Shown: in pieces, positions 1 to 7,168 of the stretch | Numbering within the stretch: position 1 is the stretch's first letter | Layout of the letters: every line of letters starts with the position of its first letter | Source: Hydrogenophaga sp. | Lineage (GTDB): Bacteria; Pseudomonadota; Gammaproteobacteria; Burkholderiales; Burkholderiaceae | NCBI GenBank assembly: GCA_025458545.1 | Contig: JALOSH010000023.1 | Span: 1 to 14,162 of the forward strand | Direction of reading: 5' to 3' | DNA length: 14,162 nt | Made by a program: the position numbers and the translations under genes | The notes under the pieces: model-generated | The model's input: the letters and a program-made list of their open reading frames with translations, nothing else | Database searches by the model: none | Told to the model about the DNA's origin: nothing

Positions 1-255
1 CCCCACCAGGCTGGTGTAGAAGCCCACCGGGTGGCCCAGGGTCTGCATGAGGATGGGCATGGCCAGCCGGTTGAAGACCTCCAGGAACTCCGGCATCTTT
101 CGCAGGGCGATGGTGTAGACCCGGTGGTCTACGAGGCTTTTCGCCACCACGCTCCCCCATGGCATGTGGGTCGCTGCCCCCCGGTGGGGCTGTTTCGCCT
201 TGGGGCGGCCCGGCGGCGAAACGGGCTTGCTCACATCAACGTTTTTCGTGTTCAT
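1..255 (-). CDS. NIPSNAP family protein (partial, 3' end cut by window edge)
   Basis: The first 85 codons on the minus strand are open and run off the left edge. The ATG at 255-253 overlaps the flavoprotein 1 stop as ATGA, and an AGGAG lies 6 bases upstream, so this start is well supported and translation is probably coupled. From about residue 42 the sequence reads VDHRVYTIALRKMPEFLEVF, then LGHPVGFYTSLVG, which matches the start of a NIPSNAP domain, a dimeric ferredoxin-like alpha/beta fold. NIPSNAP proteins are often encoded in bacterial degradation clusters, but their biochemical role is poorly defined. Family members usually start only a few residues before the (V/E)xRxYT motif. Here about 40 extra Pro/Gly/Lys-rich residues precede it, and they coincide with a copy of the dispersed repeat (150-232). 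An internal ATG at codon 31 is an alternative start but has no better ribosome binding site. The family call is fairly sure; the function is unknown. Confidence 0.8.
   Translation of the reverse strand, partial: MNTKNVDVSKPVSPPGRPKAKQPHRGAATHMPWGSVVAKSLVDHRVYTIALRKMPEFLEVFNRLAMPILMQTLGHPVGFYTSLVG
150..232 (+). repeat. Dispersed hairpin repeat copy R1, inside the NIPSNAP reading frame
   Basis: This divergent copy keeps the two-hairpin architecture of the family. The first stem pairs 176-180 (GCCCC) with 186-190 (GGGGC). The second pairs GTTTCGCC at 192-199 with GGCGAAAC at 215-222, a perfect 8-bp stem around a GGCCCGGC core. It lies in the 5' part of the NIPSNAP gene in the orientation opposite to the gene, and it encodes residues about 8-36 of that protein without a stop. 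Assignment to the family rests on shared layout and the GGGGCGGCCCGGCG core, because the sequence is less like the other copies. Confidence 0.6.
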
Positions 256-2030
256 GCGCGGGCTCCTGCGGTATCGGCAATGTGGTTCGCGGTGACGAAA
301 CCAAAGGTCATGTTCGGTCCGTGGGTGATGCCAGCACCTGGGTAGTTGCCGCCCATGATGCTGGCGCGGTCGTTGCCCACGGCGTACAGGCCAGCTATTG
401 GCCTGCCGTCGCGCTGCAGCACCTCGCCCACCACGCTGGTCTTGATGCCGTCGAACGTGCCCAGGTCGCCCATGATGAGCTTGACCGCGTAGAACGGCCC
501 GGTCTGCACCGGCGCGACGCAGGGGTTGGGCTGGTTCGCGGGGTCGGCCAGGTAGCGGTTGAAGCTGGTGCGGCCGCGGCCGTAGGCCGGGTCTTCTCCC
601 TTCACGGCACCCACGTTGTACTCGCGCACCGTCTGCTCCAGGCCGGCCGGGTCGATGCCGCAGCTCTGCGCCAGTTCGGCCAGGGTGTTGCCCATCTTCA
701 GGTAGCCATTGCGCAGGAACTTGCCAATGGGCATGGGCGCGGGTTTGACGAAACCGATGCCGTACTTGGCCAGCGTGGTTTTGTCACAAACCAGCCACAT
801 CGCCGTTTCAGTGAACGAGCCCCCTGGCTCGCCGCTGCGCGCCGCACCTCCCCCCTCGGAGGGCGCAGCAGCTGGGGAGCGGCCCGGCGCTTCCGCAGGC
901 CCTTCGCAGGCGCGCATCATCGCCGCGCCCACGTCGTGGTACGAGTTGGACTCGTTGGTGAAGCGCTGGCCATTGGCCAGCACGCCGATGACGCCGGGCT
1001 TATAGCGGTCCAGCAGGTGCGGGAAGACACCGATCTCGCCGTTGCCATAGTCCACTTTGGACACCGGCATCCAGGCCGCCGCGTCCTTGAAGCGGATGTC
1101 CACCACACCGCCCAGGGCTTCGGCCATGTTCACGCCGTCGCCGGTGTTGCTGGTGGGCGTGGGCGAGAGGTGCTGGTGACCGCGTTTGACGTGCGGGTAG
1201 GCCTGCGCGATGCGTTTGACGTCGTGCGGAAAGCCGCCGCACGCCAGCACCACGCCGTGGCGCGCGCGCAGCACGCCCTGCGCGGTGCGCACGCCCACCG
1301 CGCGCTCGCCGTCCATGTCGATGCCCTTGGCCGGCGTGCTGGTGAGGATGGGAATGTCCAGATCCAGCGCAGACTTCGCCAGCCGCGCCGCCAGCGCGTT
1401 GCCGCTGGTGACCGCGATGCCGCGGCGGTAGAGCGCGAGTTCCTTGAGGTGTGTGGCCAAACGCTTGGCCACATACAGGAACGAGGTGAACGACTTCGTG
1501 ACCTGGAAAAAATGCTTCAGATCGGCGTTCGACGAGTTGAACATCATGCCGATGAAGGTGATGGTTTTCAGCGGCGGCTTCAGGCGCGCCATGTCGGCGC
1601 CGAGTTCGCGGATGTCGAACGGTTTGGCCAGGATGGAGCGGCCGATGTCCACGCCACCCGGCACGTCGGGGTGGTAGTCCGGGTAGAGCGTGGGCACGAA
1701 CTGCATCGACGTCTCGCGCTCGAAGAATTCGACCATCTTCGGGCCGTTCTCGATGAAGGCCTCGACCGCGGCCTCGTCGTAGAAGGCTCCGGTCTCTTCC
1801 GCCATGTAGCGGCGCACCGCCTCGCGCGTGTCGGCCGGGTTCTGCTGGCGACCGTGGGGCCCCAGCGGAATCCACAGCACACCGCCGGAGAGCGCGGTGG
1901 TGCCGCCGAACACGGGTTCCTTCTCGATCACCACGACATCGAGGCCGCGCTTCTTGGCGGTGATGGCGGTGGCCAGGCCGGCGGCACCGGATCCGACGAC
2001 GATCAGGTCGTATTCGGTCTTTGTATTCAC
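252..2030 (-). CDS. KstD-like FAD-dependent oxidoreductase 1 (3-ketosteroid delta1-dehydrogenase / fumarate reductase flavoprotein family)
   Basis: This 592-residue flavoprotein belongs to the FAD_binding_2 family. Enzymes of this group desaturate a ring next to a ketone or reduce activated double bonds. The start is GTG, preceded by AAGGAG at spacing 5; that Shine-Dalgarno overlaps the SDR stop codon (TAAGGAG). The N terminus has the Rossmann motif GSGAAG (13-18), Glu36 for the ribose, and GGTTALSGG (42-50). The C terminus has GLYAVGND and NYPGAG, so Tyr563 and Gly567 match the Y487/G491 ketone-polarising pair of KstD. Tyr119 (PDYHPD) and Tyr364 (NESNSY) match the other two catalytic tyrosines; these alignments are from memory. 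Residues about 376-409 are an extra Ala/Gly/Pro-rich loop encoded by a dispersed repeat, absent from both paralogues in this window. The gene is in an operon between the SDR and NIPSNAP genes. The likely substrate is a cyclic ketone; a true steroid is possible but not indicated. Confidence 0.9.
   Translation of the reverse strand: MNTKTEYDLIVVGSGAAGLATAITAKKRGLDVVVIEKEPVFGGTTALSGGVLWIPLGPHGRQQNPADTREAVRRYMAEETGAFYDEAAVEAFIENGPKMVEFFERETSMQFVPTLYPDYHPDVPGGVDIGRSILAKPFDIRELGADMARLKPPLKTITFIGMMFNSSNADLKHFFQVTKSFTSFLYVAKRLATHLKELALYRRGIAVTSGNALAARLAKSALDLDIPILTSTPAKGIDMDGERAVGVRTAQGVLRARHGVVLACGGFPHDVKRIAQAYPHVKRGHQHLSPTPTSNTGDGVNMAEALGGVVDIRFKDAAAWMPVSKVDYGNGEIGVFPHLLDRYKPGVIGVLANGQRFTNESNSYHDVGAAMMRACEGPAEAPGRSPAAAPSEGGGAARSGEPGGSFTETAMWLVCDKTTLAKYGIGFVKPAPMPIGKFLRNGYLKMGNTLAELAQSCGIDPAGLEQTVREYNVGAVKGEDPAYGRGRTSFNRYLADPANQPNPCVAPVQTGPFYAVKLIMGDLGTFDGIKTSVVGEVLQRDGRPIAGLYAVGNDRASIMGGNYPGAGITHGPNMTFGFVTANHIADTAGARA
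816..905 (+). repeat. Dispersed hairpin repeat copy R2, in frame inside flavoprotein 1
   Basis: The copy runs in the forward family orientation: CGCTGCGCG, a CCCCCCTCGGAGGG hairpin, then GAGCGGCCCGGCG. It encodes on the opposite strand the low-complexity segment containing PSEGGGAARSGEPGG (about residues 376-409 of flavoprotein 1). Its second stem is degraded compared with R3-R6, as expected for an older or constrained copy. It contains no stop in the host frame. The flanking protein sequence (MMRAC and MWLVCD) continues the conserved family alignment on either side. Confidence 0.75.
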
Positions 2031-2039
2031 GTTGTCTCC

Positions 2040-2864
2040 TTATGCGGTCTGGTTAAAGCCTGGGCGCGGCACCATGTCCATCAACATCGACGACATGCCG
2101 CCATCGACCGCCAGCTCGGCGCCGTTCATGTAGGCCGATCGAGGGCTGGCCAAGAACAGCGCCACGTCGGCGATATCCTGCGGTTCGCCGATGCGGCGGC
2201 TGGCCGTGACCTGAGCGCGCTTGGCTTCAAAGCCCGGCTCTTCATAAAACTTCGCCGACAGCGCGGTGCGGATCATCCCGGGACAGATGGCGTTGCTGCG
2301 GATACCCAGCGGCCCCCACTCGGCCGCCATCTGGCGCGAGAGCAGCAGCACCCCTGCCTTGCCCGCGCTGTAGGCGCCGCTGCCGGTTTGCGGGAAGTTT
2401 GCCGAGATGGACGCCACGTGCACCAGCGCGCCGCGCGTGCGTTCGAGCTGCGGTTTGAAAGCGCGCGCGCACAGCAGGTAGCCAGTGAGGTTGATGCCCA
2501 GCACGGTGTTCCAGTCGGCCAGGCTGACGCTGTCCAGCGCGCCTGGGCGCAGCAGGCCGGCGTTGTTGATCAGAGCCGTCGCATCGCCCAGCTCGGCCTG
2601 CACTTTTTGGGCGGCCGCCAGGGTCTGCTCTTCGCTGGCGATGTCGCAGGTCACGGCCAGGGTGCGCACGCCCCGCGAGCCGAACTCGGCGGCCAGTGCG
2701 TTGGCCTGGCGCTGCGCGCCCTCGGCGTCGCGGTCGATCAGCGCCACATGGGCGCCGGCTTCGGCCAGGCTGCTTGCCGTGGCCGCTCCAATCCCGCTGG
2801 CCGCGCCGGTGACGGCCACGACGCAGCCTTGGAGACCCAGCCAGTGGGAAGGTGAAACGGACAT
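2040..2864 (-). CDS. Short-chain dehydrogenase/reductase (SDR), NAD(H)-type
   Basis: This classical SDR of 274 residues should oxidise a secondary alcohol to a ketone, or the reverse. Visible motifs are TGAASGIG (19-26), Asp44 at the end of beta2 (favours NAD over NADP), NNAG (100-103), Asn125, and the catalytic Ser152, Tyr165 and Lys169 in SxS...YSAGK. The C-terminal side has IRSNAICPGMI and the usual AxxxxFLAS...LAVDGG ending. The chosen ATG at 2864 has AGGAGG five bases upstream. The frame extends further back to 2990, but that extension crosses the promoter region and has no family similarity. It is the first gene of the SDR, flavoprotein 1, NIPSNAP operon. An SDR making a ring ketone directly before a ketone-desaturating flavoprotein is a sensible order, for example the ChcB then ChcC logic of cyclohexanecarboxylate degradation. 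The specific substrate cannot be read from the sequence. Confidence 0.92.
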   Translation of the reverse strand: MSVSPSHWLGLQGCVVAVTGAASGIGAATASSLAEAGAHVALIDRDAEGAQRQANALAAEFGSRGVRTLAVTCDIASEEQTLAAAQKVQAELGDATALINNAGLLRPGALDSVSLADWNTVLGINLTGYLLCARAFKPQLERTRGALVHVASISANFPQTGSGAYSAGKAGVLLLSRQMAAEWGPLGIRSNAICPGMIRTALSAKFYEEPGFEAKRAQVTASRRIGEPQDIADVALFLASPRSAYMNGAELAVDGGMSSMLMDMVPRPGFNQTA

Positions 2865-2918
2865 GCATGCCTCCTGTTGGAATGGACACGATTGTTCGCG
2901 GCGACACCACCGGAAGGT

Positions 2919-2947
2919 TTGACGATCCCGGCCAGCACCAGGACAAT
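2919..2947 (+). promoter_or_regulatory. Candidate sigma70 promoter for the AraC regulator, in the divergent intergenic region
   Basis: TTGACG (2919-2924), a 17-bp spacer and GACAAT (2942-2947) form a moderate sigma70 match on the plus strand. If it is used, transcription would start near 2954, after the GTG at 2950, and translation would start at the TTG at 2971, which has GGAG at 2961-2964. The region 2865-2949 must also hold the promoter of the minus-strand SDR operon, but I see no convincing -10/-35 pair for it. That is compatible with activation by the AraC protein. Confidence 0.35.
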
Positions 2948-2949
2948 TC

Positions 2950-3879
2950 GTGCACACCACGGAGCCGCCATTGACCGCCCGCATCCCCAACTACGCGCTC
3001 TACGGCGACCAGGACGCGCCGGCCTGGTCGAACTCGTTCAACTTCGAATGGATTCCCCAGCGCTCGGCGCCTTACCAGTGGGAAATCCAGGTGCACCGGC
3101 ACGACGCCTTTGTGCAGCTGCTGTGCCTGACGGCCGGTTCGGGCGAGGTGCGCATGAACGGCGCGCGCATCCCGGCACGGGCGCCCTGCCTCGTCGTTGT
3201 GCCCGCCGGCGCCGCGCACGGCTTTCGCTTCACGCCGGACGTGGACGGCCCGGTGGTCACCGCCACGCAGAAGGTGCTGGAGTCGCTCGCCGCGCTGTTG
3301 ATGCCCGAGCTGCTGGACACCATCCGCACGCCGCGGGTGATCGAGCTGCCCAGCGACAGCACACGGGACACGCTGATGCCACTGTTCCAGGCGATCGAGC
3401 GCGAGTCGCGCACGCACCACAGCGGCCAGACAGCCGCGGGCATGGCACTGCTGACCGCGCTGATGGTGCAGGTGGCACGCCTGGCCGGGCCAACGGCCCG
3501 CGATGCGGGTGGGCCGACCACTGGTGCGCGCAAGCAGCGCCAGATCGGGCAGTTCAAGGCCCTGCTGGACCGCCACTTCCGCGAGCACCGGCCGGTGCAG
3601 TCCTACGCCGACACCATGGGCCTGACCGCGGGCCAGCTCTCGCGCATCTGCCGCGAGGTGCTGGGCATGTCGGCGCTGGACGTGATCAACGCGCGCCTGG
3701 TGCACGAAGCCCAGCGCGAACTGGTCTACACCGTGGGCAGCGTCAAGCAGCTGGCGTCCGAACTGGGCTTTGAAGATGACGCCTACTTCAGCCGCTTCTT
3801 CAAACGCCACACCGGCCTGAGCCCGCGCGACTTCCGCGCCCAGGCGCTGGCGCAACTGGCCCACACCAACAGCCCCTGA
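2950..3879 (+). CDS. AraC family transcriptional regulator (PobR-like, cupin plus HTH)
   Basis: Up to 309 residues. The N terminus, IPNYALYGD, followed by a cupin-like sensor (about residues 35-120: HRHDAFVQLLCLTAGSG, LVVVPAGAAHGFRF), is characteristic of the PobR/HpaA-like AraC subfamily. Those regulators control 4-hydroxybenzoate and related aromatic acid catabolism. The C-terminal third (about 205-300) carries the two AraC helix-turn-helix units: SYADTMGLTAGQLSRICREV and VKQLASELGFEDDAYFSRFFKRHTG, with the PRDFR ending. The GTG at 2950 is the longest start. The TTG at 2971 (302 residues) has a GGAG at ideal spacing and fits a possible promoter at 2919-2947, so it may be the true start. The gene is divergent from the SDR operon and is the obvious candidate regulator of it. 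The effector is unknown; a hydroxylated ring acid is a reasonable guess from the subfamily. Confidence 0.9.
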   Translation: MHTTEPPLTARIPNYALYGDQDAPAWSNSFNFEWIPQRSAPYQWEIQVHRHDAFVQLLCLTAGSGEVRMNGARIPARAPCLVVVPAGAAHGFRFTPDVDGPVVTATQKVLESLAALLMPELLDTIRTPRVIELPSDSTRDTLMPLFQAIERESRTHHSGQTAAGMALLTALMVQVARLAGPTARDAGGPTTGARKQRQIGQFKALLDRHFREHRPVQSYADTMGLTAGQLSRICREVLGMSALDVINARLVHEAQRELVYTVGSVKQLASELGFEDDAYFSRFFKRHTGLSPRDFRAQALAQLAHTNSP

Positions 3880-3884
3880 AACAG

Positions 3885-3915
3885 AAAACCCCAGTGCCTT
3901 GCAGCAGCGGGGGTT
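3885..3915. terminator. Weak inverted repeat between convergent araC-type and tctA genes
   Basis: AAAACCCC (3885-3892) and GGGGTT (3910-3915) can pair as a 6-bp stem with a 17-base loop, just after the regulator stop. Read on the minus strand the right arm is followed by TTTT, so it could help end tctA transcription. Stem and loop are poor for a Rho-independent terminator. The rest of the 155-bp gap holds repeat R3 and nothing else that I can recognise. Confidence 0.3.
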
Positions 3916-3957
3916 GAGCGGCGCACGATCAGTCCGGAGCGCGTGCCTTAGACCAGC

Positions 3958-4038
3958 ACACGCCGAGGAACCGGCTGCGCCGGGCCTCTGGCGTGGTCCC
4001 CCCGCTTCCAGGGGGGCGAAGCCGCGCAGAGGGGCTAC
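3958..4038 (-). repeat. Dispersed hairpin repeat copy R3, at the 3' end of tctA
   Basis: Read on the minus strand, the unit starts with the TAGCC that gives tctA its stop codon, then a C6/G6 hairpin, then the second nested hairpin. The nested stems are 3959-3964 (CACGCC) with 3990-3995 (GGCGTG), 3965-3968 (GAGG) with 3985-3988 (CCTC), and 3971-3975 (CCGGC) with 3979-3983 (GCCGG). The outer stems differ in sequence from R4 and R6 yet still pair. Confidence 0.8.
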
Positions 4039-5525
4039 CGATTCCTCCAGCGCTTGTACCAGCCCATCTGGCTGACGATGGTGAACGTCAGTGCCGCGAG
4101 GATGATGGCAGAAAGCGGCGTGGTGAAAAACTCGGTGAAGAACAGGCCGACGTCTTCACCGGTGGACAGCATGGCCTGCCGGTAGCTGCGATCCATCAGC
4201 GGCCCCAGGATCATGCCCAGGATGACGGGACCTACCTGGAACCCGTAGATCTTGAGGAAGTAACCCAGCACACCAAAGCCCAGCATCCAATAGACGTCCA
4301 CCGGGTTGTTGTTGATCGAATAGGCGCCGACAGCAGACAGCACCAGGATCAGCGGGAGCAGCACCGGCTTGGGCGTCTCGACGATCTTGGCGAAGATCCT
4401 GATGCCGGTCAGCCCGAACACCAGCAAAAACAGGTTCGCCAGTGTGAGCGAGCCAACGATGAACCAGAACAGGTCGGGCGTTTCGGTCATCAGCAACGGG
4501 CCGGGCTTGAGGCCATGGATGGAGAGCGCTCCGATGATCACCGCCGTGACAGCGTCCCCCGGAATGCCCAGCGTGAGCATGGGCACATAGGCGCCGCCCA
4601 CCGCGGCATTGTTGGCCGATTCCGGCGCGACAAGGCCCTCGTAGGCACCCTGGCCAAACGGGGCGGATGGGTTCTTGACCGTGCGTTTGGCGTGGTCGTA
4701 AGCCATGAGTGCGGCGATGTCGCCTCCGGCCCCGGGCAAAGCGCCCACCACCACGCCGATGCTGGAGGTGCGGGTGGCCAGCGGCAAATACTTGCGCACC
4801 AGTGCCCACGACGGGATGATCTTGCTCACGTTCTGTTTGATGGCCTTGATCTTCAGTTCGTGCATCTGCGCAATCACCTCGGCCACGCCGAAGAAACCGA
4901 TCATGGCGGCGATGTAGGAAATCCCTGCCGACATCTGCAGGCTGCCAAAGGTCAGGCGCTGTTCGCCCGTCATGGGGTCCAGGCCGACGCAGGAAATCAA
5001 CGCGCCCAGAGCACCGGCAAAAATGCCCTTGGACAGCGACTCGCCAGACAAGCTGCCCACCAGCAGGATGCCCCAGATGGCCAGCAAGAGGTATTCGCGC
5101 GGGCCAAACTTCAGCGCCAGTTCGGACACCGCAGGCGCAGCAACGGCCAGCGCCAGGATGCCGATGAAACCGCCGTACACCGAGATCACGGTGGTCAGTC
5201 CGATGGCCTGACCGGCCTCGCCGCGCTTGGCCAGCGGGTAGCCGTCCATGCCGGTGGCAATGGCCGAGGGAGCACCCGGGATGTTGAGCAGGATGGCGCT
5301 GCGAGACCCCCCGTACACACCGCCGAGGTAGATGCCCGAGATCAGGGCCAGCGCGTGGTGGACATCCCACTTGAAGGTGAAAGAGATCAGGATGGACACC
5401 GCCATCGTCACCGACAGCCCGGGGATGGCGCCGATGTAGATGCCCGCGAAGGTGCCCGCTGCGGTCAGCAGCAGCATTTGCCAGTCCAGCCAGGACGACA
5501 AAAAATAACCAAGAGCCTCGGTCAT
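4035..5525 (-). CDS. tctA: Tripartite tricarboxylate transporter permease, large subunit (TctA family)
   Basis: This 496-residue polytopic inner-membrane protein is the large permease of a TTT transporter, which imports a carboxylate delivered by the periplasmic TctC using an ion gradient. The family signature GIYLGGVYGGSRSAILLNIPG is present near residues 65-85, followed by the conserved ATGMDGYPLAKRGEAG. A second conserved block (GALPGAGGDIAALMAY...VAPESANNAAVGGAYVPMLTLGIPGDAVTAV) lies mid-protein. The length is normal for the family (about 500). The ATG at 5525 overlaps the tctB stop as ATGA, so the two are translationally coupled. The stop is the TAG of repeat R3, so the last few residues (RWRNR) run up to the repeat border. 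It is the last gene of tctC-tctB-tctA. Its neighbours suggest a ring carboxylic acid as substrate rather than citrate, which is inference. Confidence 0.95.
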   Translation of the reverse strand: MTEALGYFLSSWLDWQMLLLTAAGTFAGIYIGAIPGLSVTMAVSILISFTFKWDVHHALALISGIYLGGVYGGSRSAILLNIPGAPSAIATGMDGYPLAKRGEAGQAIGLTTVISVYGGFIGILALAVAAPAVSELALKFGPREYLLLAIWGILLVGSLSGESLSKGIFAGALGALISCVGLDPMTGEQRLTFGSLQMSAGISYIAAMIGFFGVAEVIAQMHELKIKAIKQNVSKIIPSWALVRKYLPLATRTSSIGVVVGALPGAGGDIAALMAYDHAKRTVKNPSAPFGQGAYEGLVAPESANNAAVGGAYVPMLTLGIPGDAVTAVIIGALSIHGLKPGPLLMTETPDLFWFIVGSLTLANLFLLVFGLTGIRIFAKIVETPKPVLLPLILVLSAVGAYSINNNPVDVYWMLGFGVLGYFLKIYGFQVGPVILGMILGPLMDRSYRQAMLSTGEDVGLFFTEFFTTPLSAIILAALTFTIVSQMGWYKRWRNR

Positions 5526-6031
5526 CGCAGGAACCCCGGCAAATGAGGGCCGACCAAGGAACCGGCAGGCAGGACCACCGAGAAGGCCGTCCGGAACACG
5601 ATGAAGATGGCCACCAGCACCAACAAGCTGATGGCCAGATTCAGCAGCACCCGACGGCTGCCCAGAAGGTACATGGACACCGCCAGGAAGAGGTAGGAGG
5701 CGAGCAGAAAACCGATGTACTCCATGCCCAGCATGTACAGGAAGATGAGCACGGTGAACGCGATCAGTTGCACCGGAGTGACCTTGCGACCGAACTGCTG
5801 CAATCGTGTTTCACCGTTTTCCAGGTTGAGCTTGGCACGCGCGGTTTTCACCGCGTTGATCAGGCCCGTGACCAGCATGGCGAAGGCGCACACCATGGGG
5901 AAGGTGCCCGGCGCGGCCAGCGAGTCCAGGCTGGAAATCTTGTAAGAGGCCCACAGCAGGAAAACACTGACCAGGACGAGCAACACCATGAAGGTCAACT
6001 CGCCGGCCAGCCGCGGATGGCTGGTGTGCAT
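5522..6031 (-). CDS. tctB: Tripartite tricarboxylate transporter small membrane subunit (TctB family)
   Basis: This 169-residue inner-membrane protein is the small subunit of the TTT transporter and partners TctA. Hydrophobic segments lie at about 12-28, 42-60, 86-122 (likely two helices) and 128-150, the usual TctB layout. The sequence PGTFP after the first membrane segment is typical of the family. The start ATG at 6031 (MHTSHPRLAGEL) has AGGA eight bases upstream. The frame stays open upstream to 6145 but would then include the intercistronic terminator, so the longer form is rejected. It overlaps tctA by 4 bases. It is separated from tctC by 123 bp that contain a strong terminator, so its mRNA is probably scarcer than that of tctC. 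Confidence 0.9.
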   Translation of the reverse strand: MHTSHPRLAGELTFMVLLVLVSVFLLWASYKISSLDSLAAPGTFPMVCAFAMLVTGLINAVKTARAKLNLENGETRLQQFGRKVTPVQLIAFTVLIFLYMLGMEYIGFLLASYLFLAVSMYLLGSRRVLLNLAISLLVLVAIFIVFRTAFSVVLPAGSLVGPHLPGFLR

Positions 6032-6056
6032 GGAGGTATTCCTCGTTCTTGCGGAT

Positions 6057-6094
6057 AAAAAAGCGGTCCGGGCGATCGCTCGCCACAGACCGCT
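6057..6094 (-). terminator. Strong Rho-independent terminator between tctC and tctB
   Basis: Read on the minus strand: AGCGGTC, a GC-rich interior with its own GGCGA/TCGCC stem around the palindrome GCGATCGC, GACCGCT, then TTTTTT. The outer 7-bp stem is perfect (6088-6094 with 6062-6068) and the T-run is at 6057-6062. It sits 60 bases after the tctC stop and before the tctB ribosome binding site, so it can end most transcripts after tctC while some continue into tctBA. Confidence 0.88.
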
Positions 6095-6154
6095 GGGTTG
6101 ACCGGGCCTGGCAGGAAGAACGGTACGTCCGCCCGCTGGCTGCACCGGCGCCTG

Positions 6155-7168
6155 TCAGGGCCTGGCGATCCCCAGTGTGGCGGGATCCACCTTGGCGGTG
6201 CCGGCGTCCTGGTAGAGCCAGGCGGTGGTGGACTGCCACTTCTTGATGAACTTCTCAGCCTCTGCGCCACCGATGTTCAGCATGGTGGTGCCGCGGCCCT
6301 CCATCATCTTGCGGTACTGCGGGTTGTCACCGGCCTTCTTGAAGGCGGCCACCAGCCTGGCCTTGATGGGCTCGGGGGTGTCCTTCTTCACGAAAACGCC
6401 ATACCAGGAACCCCAGGGCAGGTACTTAGGCAGGGCCCGCAGCGAGGGCGCATCGGTCATGGGCGGGATGCCCTGGAACGCCTTGTTGTCCAGCACGCCC
6501 AGCGCCTTGAGACGACCCGCCCTGATGTGCTCGATGGCAGCGCCCGAGGCGATGAAGCCAATGTCCACGTGTCCGCCTTGCAGCGCGGCGATCGCCGGGC
6601 CGTCGCCGTCGAAGGGCACCAGGATGGTGTCGAACTTGGTCAAACTGCCGACCATGGTGTTCACGGTGAAGGGCACCGTGCCCTGACCCGCCATGTACTG
6701 CTTGACCTTTTTGGGGTTGGCTTGAACATGGCTCAGCAAATCCTGCATGTTGTTCCACGGTGCGTTGGGCCTGGCCACCAACAAGATGGAGTTGGCAATG
6801 GCCGCGATGTTGATCGGGTAAAACTGGTCGTAATCGAACTCGGCCATCTTCATCACCCGGAACAGAGACTGCGGCTCCGCACCCATCAGGATGGTGTAGC
6901 CATCGGATGGCTGTTGCAGCACGAAATTGGCACCGATGGCGCCCGCAGCACCCGGCCGGTTCTGCAGCACGATCTTTCTGCCCAGCGCTTCCTCGGCATA
7001 GGGCGCGTAACCGCGCATCGCCACGTCGGTGCCGCCTCCAGCGCCCCACTGAATGATCGCGGTGATGTCCCTCTCAGGGTAACCCTGGGCCTGAGCGGCT
7101 CCGATCCCTGCCACGGTGGCCAGGGCGGCCACGGCGGCCCCCAGGAATTGACGTTTGAACTTCTGCAT
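6155..7168 (-). CDS. tctC: Tripartite tricarboxylate transporter substrate-binding protein (TctC/Bug family)
   Basis: This 337-residue periplasmic binding protein captures a small carboxylate and delivers it to TctAB. It begins with a Sec signal peptide: KFKR, a hydrophobic stretch, and an AQA-Q cleavage site after residue 27. The mature part starts with the Bug pattern YPERDITAIIQWGAGGGTD, where the Gly-rich loop and Asp usually contact the ligand carboxylate. It continues with NRPGAAGAIGAN and PSDGYTILMG. Length and layout are normal. The ATG at 7168 has AAGGAG seven bases upstream. It is the first gene of the transporter operon and the only one before the intercistronic terminator, in line with the high copy number binding proteins need. 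Bug proteins are very numerous in Burkholderiales and bind varied acids, so the ligand cannot be named. The context points to a ring or hydroaromatic acid. Confidence 0.95.
   Translation of the reverse strand: MQKFKRQFLGAAVAALATVAGIGAAQAQGYPERDITAIIQWGAGGGTDVAMRGYAPYAEEALGRKIVLQNRPGAAGAIGANFVLQQPSDGYTILMGAEPQSLFRVMKMAEFDYDQFYPINIAAIANSILLVARPNAPWNNMQDLLSHVQANPKKVKQYMAGQGTVPFTVNTMVGSLTKFDTILVPFDGDGPAIAALQGGHVDIGFIASGAAIEHIRAGRLKALGVLDNKAFQGIPPMTDAPSLRALPKYLPWGSWYGVFVKKDTPEPIKARLVAAFKKAGDNPQYRKMMEGRGTTMLNIGGAEAEKFIKKWQSTTAWLYQDAGTAKVDPATLGIARP

Noticed and set aside
159..2855. Very long open frame on the plus strand opposite flavoprotein 1 and the SDR
   Set aside because: It is antisense to two clear genes, rich in His/Arg/Gly/Ala as mirror frames of high-GC genes are, and shows no recognisable domain.
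2242..3864. Long minus-strand open frame across the AraC gene and part of the SDR
   Set aside because: It covers the AraC gene antisense and the SDR in another frame; composition is that of a shadow frame.
3993..5546. Plus-strand open frame opposite tctA
   Set aside because: It mirrors the tctA codons, with Gln/His/Arg-rich composition and no domain, while tctA is certain.
6032..6145. Longer tctB start at 6145
   Set aside because: It would put a strong terminator inside the coding region, and the extra residues have no family similarity.
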